A stretch of DNA of 36,311 bases from Lactarius indigo (lineage: Eukaryota; Basidiomycota; Agaricomycetes; Russulales; Russulaceae), in assembly GCA_025766275.1 (NCBI GenBank), contig JAFKAC010000272.1, forward strand, positions 1 through 36,311, written 5' to 3'. This document shows, piece by piece, positions 31,299-36,311 of this stretch (positions within the stretch are counted from its first letter, which is position 1; each line of letters opens with the position of its first letter). Position numbers and translations under genes: made by a program. A model generated the notes under the pieces. It was not told the DNA's origin. It did no database searches and worked only from the letters and a program-made list of their open reading frames with translations.

Positions 31299-32466
31299 AT
31301 GTCCTCTACTCGACAAAATGACCAGCTCGCACTCCTCTCTACCCTCGTCAACAACTCCTCCGCCACGCTTGTTAACCCCGACTCCACCAATGACACCGCA
31401 ACCATTGGAACTGCGGATGGAGACCATACCTCCATGCAGCATGAGGAAGGCGGCCCTATCACTAGTGAAGAACTGTACCAGACATTGCAACGATTCCCTG
31501 TGCCCGTACAGGGAACTCTCGACGACGATCCAACAGCAACTCAGCCAGCACCTCCGCCAATGTACGCCCTCACAAACCCCAATACCGGTGAGCCCAAAGC
31601 CTTCCTCACAGAAGACGAGCTTTTTCGGCTTCAAGCAGCTGTCCCGCGCAGTGAAACCACCCAATGCCATGAAGAAGTATGAACAAGAATGGAAGGAGAC
31701 AGTGGCACAGTGGCAGCAGGAGCAACTGCATATCGCCGCCTGCCGACGCTGAATGATGAAGGAGCGGAAAGAGTACTGGACGAAGATGAGGATGAAGACG
31801 AGCTTAGAGACCATTACCCCATCAGGCACGCATTCCTTAACCATGAATTCTACGCTGAAGATCCAGCCGCCACTCCCTACCTCATCGACGCAGCGGGGGG
31901 GCCTTTACACCGAGGACGAGTCGCCGTGGCACAAGCGGCTCATTATACACCAATGGGCGAACGAGACCCCGCAACCAGGCTCATCGTCCCTGAGGGGTTC
32001 CGGGTCAATAGAGGACCCGATTACATTCGTTCCCGATCAAGCTCCCCAATGGACCGACGATACAAGCATCCCACGTACAGGTTATCGAGGAGGAGACCCC
32101 TTCGTACTCGGACTAGCTCCGGGGTTGGGTTTCCTCTATGGCAAACCCCTTTACGCCACCCCCCATCTCCCGAAGAACAACCGCGCATTCATACCGCACG
32201 AGGAGTACTTCATGCTCCGCGACCGACACCCCACCAACCTACTACTAATGCGTATCGGGGACGTCACTCTCATTCAGGAACTACGCCAGTTCCGGCAATT
32301 CGTTTGCCGAGGACCAGCTAGACAGGTGGATTCGGCAGTTGCAGTTGGAGCGGGAGATGGTGGTCGCAGACAAAAGGACAGTCTCTATCATCTCGAAAGA
32401 GCTAACATATTGGCACGAATGGAAGATGAAGCAGAGTGGATGCAGCAGGAATCAGTAGCGGATTAG
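31299..32466 (+). pseudogene. Gypsy-2 ORF3: post-integrase accessory protein (frameshifted)
   Basis: After the chromodomain the sequence stays coding-like for ~390 codons. The start is taken at MSSTRQNDQLALLSTL (31299). It has a Ser/Thr/Asp-rich N-terminus, an acidic-Pro-rich middle (DDDPTATQPAPPPMYALTNP), a break near 31660, an acidic stretch (EDEDEDELRDHYP), a segment with LGLAPGLGFLYGKPLYATP and HEEYFMLRDRHPTNLLLM (32100-32250), and a charged helical C-terminus. It ends 32 bp before the 3' LTR. HEEYFMLRDRHP loosely resembles GEEVYLSSLRP in the Gypsy-1 ORF3, in the same relative place. No zinc knuckle is visible here. Function unknown. Confidence 0.65.
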
Positions 32467-32486
32467 TGAGGTGGGCCTCACTCCTG

Positions 32487-32498
32487 AAAAGGGGGTGG
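32487..32498 (+). promoter_or_regulatory. Gypsy-2 polypurine tract
   Basis: AAAAGGGGGTGG lies immediately before the 3' LTR start TGTTACGG. This is the plus-strand priming site by position and composition. Confidence 0.8.
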
Positions 32499-33003
32499 TG
32501 TTACGGTATGGACTTGATGACTCATTACACACGACTCACGACCGGTTATAACTACGGTCGGTATCAACATTAGTCATGGACTCTTACATCGTATCAGTCA
32601 GCATAGTAGTTCGCATGTGATTGTGACTCATGTATGACTCATTCCTAGGATAGCTGTACTAGGGTTCGAGCTAGTTACTATTGGTTACTTACTATTCCAG
32701 CGGCGCTTTAAAGCCCACATGTATCTGTATAAGTAGTGTGACGGAAGACCAAGAGTCCCCATCTTGGTCTTCTTCAATCCACCATCTTGACTCGTCTTTT
32801 GCTTGCCTTAGTCTTTGACTAAGTGTGCTTCCGCTTCTACCCACCAAGGGGTAGTACCTCTATATACTTGAGTTGCAGTGTGTGCCGGTGGGCCCCTGTT
32901 CAACTTGCGTTGGGTTGACACATGATCCCCATTGCCTAACTTTCGCTAAGTCGATTATGCCGTCTTCACGTCCAAGTCAGACTAACGCTGGTGGAGCGTA
33001 ACA
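32499..33003 (+). repeat. Gypsy-2 3' LTR (505 bp)
   Basis: Aligns end to end with 25215-25723 and retains the TATA box and the 11-nt self-primer segment at 32761-32771. It is followed by the ACTAG duplication and then Gypsy-3 gag. Confidence 0.93.
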
Positions 33004-33788
33004 ACTAGCTAGCAAAGTGATTGACCAGTTGGCCCAAGAAGAACAACAATGTATCACCCAAGAAGCCCAGGCCATACTGGCCCCTATCAACCCTCAAACT
33101 AGGCATTGAATGACCAACAACAATGTCACTATACACTGTGCCATTGGGCCAGATGTACCAGACCCACCTAGCAGCAGGGGGCCTCCCAGAAGACTACCAG
33201 GGGAAGGACCACCCCCACAAGGTGGGGGATTCAGAGGATTCCCTGGGGGGTTCCCTGGAGGAACATCAGAAGGAGGAATACCAGGTGCAGGTCTCATCAC
33301 CCCTCCCCAAAATAACAAGCTAGCTGGTGAAGCACCCACAGTATTTGACAGAGAACATGCCAAAGTAGAGGCATTCCTCACACAATGGCACTCTATTGGG
33401 GCATGAATGCAGATGAAAGTATCATGGCAATGCCTTATTGAAGAGTGCTACTCTTTCTTTCCTTCATCAAGGGGTGTTAACATCAGCAAATGGGTATTAG
33501 CCATGCTTACGTGGCTCAATGGCCAGATACAAGCTGGCATATCTTGAACAAGTGAAGGACTGTGGAATGAAGTCACATGTAGCTTTATGCAACACTTTAG
33601 AAACACCATGGAACAGGAACAAGCTCAATACAAGCTTAAAAAAGGACTCAAAATGATTGAGGGAAATCTATATGAGTATTGCACCCAATTCAAGCAACTA
33701 GTATGCTGAGCTCAATATCAACTTGATGACCCCCAGACCCTCAACCTATTCATGGGGGGACTACCAAAAGACCTCTACAAGAAGGTTT

Positions 33789-34404
33789 TGTTGATAAGTG
33801 ACCCTTGTGCACTTAGTGGCTCGTACGGACTGGACTAGCAGCATGGACTGCTTTAGATTAGATTAACTGGACTTGTAGATTACATGAATTTGATCTGTAC
33901 AATCTAGCGCTTACTATTGCGTCATGTATGACATCATGTACAATGACATCATGTAGAACACTCTGGACACTTCATTGTACTCTGTCCTTTGTTCTCCTTT
34001 AGTTCTTATCTTTATTATGACGTCACTATGATATCATCCTTGTCTAGACTTTCTTTGTTCTGGTTGCCTTGTTCTCCTTTGGTACACTCCTTTTGTCCTA
34101 TATGTAGAACAACACTCCTTGTATTCTGTGACTCTATGTTACTGCCCTTATACTAGTGTCACGGCTCTGTATAGTATAAGTAGAGTACTCTATACGCCCT
34201 GGTCCACATCAGTTCTCACTCTGCTGTGTGCCAGGTAAAGTCCCTCTCCTGTAATACTATTATCAGTTCTCACTCTGCTGTGTGGCAGAACACCGCTTTG
34301 CTTCCACTTGCAAGATCTCCCTCTGCTGGTTTCCAGCTGCTCAGTTTATCTCACCACAGTCTTCAGTCCACTGTGAGTATGCTGTTCATCTGTGCTGTTC
34401 ATCA
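33789..34404 (+). mobile_element. Solo Copia LTR (616 bp) in Gypsy-3 gag, target duplication GGTTT
   Basis: Begins TGTTGATAAG and ends GCTGTTCATCA, homologous to 292-820. It is flanked by perfect GGTTT copies (33784-33788 and 34405-34409). The gag frame reads through if the LTR is skipped (…LYKKV then YTLDNP). It is longer than the 292 copy because of a short duplication around GACATCATGTA (near 33940) and a ~67-bp duplication around GTTCTCACTCTGCTGTGTG (34210-34290). A solo LTR arises by recombination between the two LTRs of a full element. Confidence 0.95.
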
Positions 34405-34590
34405 GGTTTACACTCTTGACAATCCTCAAAACTACCAAGAATGGAAAGAGGCAGCAACTGCATAACAGCAACAATACATGCACCTCAAAGCACCGCTGCA
34501 ACAGCATGCCAGTGATTGGCTTAATGGAGTAGCAGAAGAATCAGATGATGTAAAAGACATTATCCTTCAACAATTATGGAAAAAGGAGGG

Positions 34591-35110
34591 TGTCACGAAC
34601 CTATAATTTGGTCATGACTCAAGGGTGCTTAGGACTGGTCCGCATTGGCCCTGGTCTTATGTAATCACCTTCCTAAAGGGGAATTCTGAATCGGAGTTTG
34701 AATTCTGTTCTCAAACAATCATGTGATCTGTCATGTGATTAGTCATGTCTCCTAAACCATGTGTTGTGTACATGTGTACTAATCAACGGTTGATTGTTGA
34801 TCAATCAACGAAGATAATCAACCAAGTCACCATCCCTTGGGGATTCCCGCATTGACTGGAATCACGCCATTCACATGCAAGATTGCGCCATTGACTGCAG
34901 CGCAGTTGTTCTATGTTTAAACGCCTTCTGATTGGACTCTATTGTTAGGTGTCTCTAGAATGTTCCTTTGCGCAGTACTGCGCAGCACCCGTGAATGGGC
35001 CGTAAGCCTGCCCTAAAGCTACGCACAGACCACCCCCTGTAGTATATAAGCTGGTGCAATTCTACGGACAGTCCCTCAGACTGTCCACTTGTGACATCCT
35101 CCCTCTTGTG
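34591..35110 (+). mobile_element. Probable LTR of another Gypsy family
   Basis: Begins TGTCACGAACC exactly where Gypsy-3 similarity ends. It has a TATATAAG box at 35043 followed by the hairpin GGACAGT (35066-35072) / ACTGTCC (35080-35086). The right end is not certain; TGTCA at about 35106-35110 is one candidate. No GAGGG duplication of the left flank was found downstream, so it may be the 5' LTR of an element continuing to the right, or truncated. Confidence 0.55.
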
Positions 35111-35195
35111 TCATGCCTCTGCGGGGGTGTGGGCTTCTGTAATGGCTTCCTGTCACATGGCAGTCAACAGCCAAGTTGGATTGGCACTGAATGTA
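35111..35195 (+). other. Region starting like module X
   Basis: Its opening GCCTCTGCGGGGGTGTGGG-type sequence resembles module X (GCCCTAGCAGGGGCGTGGG) for about 28 bp, then diverges. No gene is seen. Confidence 0.3.
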
Positions 35196-35845
35196 ACGAC
35201 TCCCAAGGTCCCTGGTAACAGCTCCTGTGCTAAGGTAGCTGAGTCGGCGGCAATCCCCTGGTACTGAGGTGGGAAAGTCCTTCTGTAACAGCCCCTTGTA
35301 TTAAGGTGACTGAGTTTGTAGCAATGGACGAGCACAAAGGCTAAGTCCAAAGGTCAGGTGTCACTGGGCTGACCAGTAAGACAAGACGAGGGTAAGAGGG
35401 AAGTCAAGGGGAAGCCTGCACAGAGGCTGAGAGGGGAATGACCCAAAGGGGATAAGGGTCAAGGGTCTGAGGTTCTGGGTCAAGGACTTGAGTGCTGAAA
35501 GGACTGAGGCGCTCAAGGAGTCAATTGGAGATACAACGCAGATAGTTGATTAAGCCAAAGCTAAGGAGCTAAGGTGCACTACAGGGTTCCTTATATAGTA
35601 CAGGATTGTGCCTGAGCGCATAGTGCTACTGGTTGCTATAGATAGAATGATGTGCTGGCAAAATGGTCAACATCATGCAAGATGGTGTTATGCTAGCAAG
35701 GCAGAAGAAGGGTAGACAAGAATAGCACAGAAGGTGCTGGAATAATCAGATAAAAGGGAAGCATAGGTTTAAGAAAGGTAACTGCCAAGAAAGGGAATGG
35801 ATGAGATAAGGGCAGAAAGGGAAAGGTGACTGGGGAGTTCATGAC
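35196..35845 (-). mobile_element. Possible minus-strand LTR
   Basis: On the minus strand it starts TGTCATGAACTCC and could end GTCGTTACA (TG...CA), with a TATA-like ACTATATAAGG near 35600. The 3' part holds a ~70-bp imperfect tandem duplication (35200-35330; ACTCAG-ACCTTA-CA motifs). No target duplication was found. Confidence 0.35.
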
Positions 35846-36311
35846 ATCTTGCCTCTCAGCTCCTTTGAGTGCCCCGCTCATTGCGCGCCACTACTCCTCT
35901 CTGAGCCAAGAGCGTATCTTGGGTTCTTCTGTTGTGGAGCATCTCTTCTCCACACCCTCTCAGCCCCCAGTCTCTGCCTATGTTGTGACTTCCCTGTTGA
36001 GTGACAGTGAGTCATCACAGGTGCCTTTGTGGATTATATTCTGCTAAGTTGGGCTGGCTTATTATTTAAGCTGAAGTTGAGCTAATGTTGCGATGGGTTA
36101 CGTTTCAGATAGAGTGAGTTGGGACAAGGATAGTGTTGAAGGAGAGTGCACTCATGTGCGTGACACCTTGGCGTTGGGAGTCGGCCACATCTCACGTGTG
36201 GAAGGAAGTACACCCTGGAGGTGTGATGGTAGTAGAGTCGAGATGTATGGACGCATACGCAACACATTTGTTCATTATTTGATTACCTTAGGACTTAGAT
36301 GCAATCAAGTT
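35846..36311. other. Unassigned right end
   Basis: I see no convincing gene, RNA or element boundary. Short open frames have no recognisable motifs. Confidence 0.3.

Larger units (their letters stand above)
25215..33003 (+). mobile_element. Gypsy-2: full-length young Ty3/Gypsy chromovirus
   Basis: 7789 bp, with LTRs at 25215-25723 and 32499-33003 (TGTTAYGG...RTAACA) and a perfect target duplication ACTAG (25210-25214 and 33004-33008) inside Gypsy-3 gag. The LTRs differ at roughly a dozen positions, mostly CpG transitions, plus a few indels, consistent with a fairly recent insertion. Internal order: self-primer-type PBS, gag with an extra N-terminal domain, protease, RT, RNase H, integrase, chromodomain, ORF3, polypurine tract (AAAAGGGGGTGG, 32487-32498). 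Single-base indels and a few stops break the ORFs. Confidence 0.95.
22962..34590 (+). mobile_element. Gypsy-3: old, CpG-depleted relative of Gypsy-2, split by three insertions
   Basis: Visible parts are the 5' LTR (22962-23467), primer-binding site (23470-23480) and gag pieces at 23481-23832, 24994-25214, 33004-33788 and 34405-34590. These collinear pieces match the same order of segments in Gypsy-2. They are separated by the composite insertion (23833-24993), Gypsy-2 (25215-33003) and a solo Copia LTR (33789-34404). Similarity stops at 34590 where another LTR begins, so pol and the 3' LTR are absent or lie beyond the window. Confidence 0.9.
23468..34590 (+). pseudogene. Gypsy-3 gag, degenerate, in four pieces
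   Basis: Piece 1 (to 23832) keeps EQWMSF, PVEFNFDHLCW and TWNPIDHYWDI of the N-terminal domain, with in-frame stops. Piece 2 (24994-25214) matches the Ser/Glu-rich linker. Piece 3 (33004-33788) reads continuously through AILAPINPQTRH, a TGA, and then MTNNNVTIHCAIGPD, and holds the Gag core (NKLAGEAPTVFD, EYCTQFKQL, LFMGGLPKDLYKKV). Piece 4 (34405-34590) resumes with YTLDNPQNYQEWKEAA. Relative to Gypsy-2 it lacks about 400 bp (equivalent to 27196-27596), which removes the zinc knuckle. It shows that the two frames at the Gypsy-2 gag junction were originally one. Confidence 0.85.

Noticed and set aside
31137..32466. Envelope gene in the post-integrase position of Gypsy-2
   Set aside because: No signal peptide, transmembrane segment or furin-like site; the composition is acidic, Pro/Ser-rich and helical.
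34591..35845. LTRs at 34591 and 35196 as a pair bounding one small element
   Set aside because: They are in opposite orientation and share only the first few bases.

Overview
This is transposon- and satellite-packed DNA from a filamentous fungus, most probably a basidiomycete (Agaricomycetes). The reasons are Ty3/Gypsy chromoviruses with an extra ORF after integrase, a Ty1/Copia element, a LINE fragment with an RNase H domain, a 61-bp GT-AG intron, and no bacterial operon structure. The organism call is inference. I see one plausible host gene; nearly everything else is mobile or repetitive.

Layout. 1-820: end of a Copia element (RNase H tail, polypurine tract, 3' LTR) lying in a satellite (SatA). 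821-1543 and 9328-10108: SatA, split by a full-length minus-strand chromovirus, Gypsy-1 (1544-9327), with LTRs, a perfect 5-bp target duplication (GTACA), gag, protease/RT/RNase H/integrase/chromodomain and an accessory ORF3. 10235-13046: an unrecognised minus-strand gene of about 900 codons with one intron and a TATA box. 13455-15377: fourteen copies of a 133-bp SatA monomer. 15378-16109: internal LINE fragment abutting the satellite. 16110-19900: mostly unassigned sequence with a possible coiled-coil relic and a degenerate ~150-bp tandem repeat. 20376-21704: an array of 31-bp palindromes followed by two long fold-back structures. 21815-22960: decayed LTRs and a possible tRNA-derived SINE.

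From 22962 to 34590 there is a nest. An old, CpG-depleted Gypsy-3 copy (5' LTR plus gag) was hit successively by a 1.16-kb composite of inverted LTR modules (23833-24993), a young full-length chromovirus Gypsy-2 (25215-33003, target duplication ACTAG) and a solo Copia LTR (33789-34404, target duplication GGTTT). It then ends at another LTR (34591). The right end holds one further probable LTR and unassigned sequence.

Most notable: (i) Gypsy-2 and Gypsy-3 carry an 11-nt primer-binding site exactly complementary to an LTR segment about 34 nt after a TATA box, the geometry of Tf1-type self-priming, and Gypsy-1 shows a degraded version; (ii) Gypsy-1 has a post-integrase ORF encoding a coiled coil and cysteine/histidine zinc knuckles whose stop codon touches the 3' LTR; (iii) three satellite subfamilies share an invariant 15-bp palindrome; (iv) decay is by 1-nt indels in Gypsy-1, Gypsy-2 and the host gene, but by CpG transitions in Gypsy-3.
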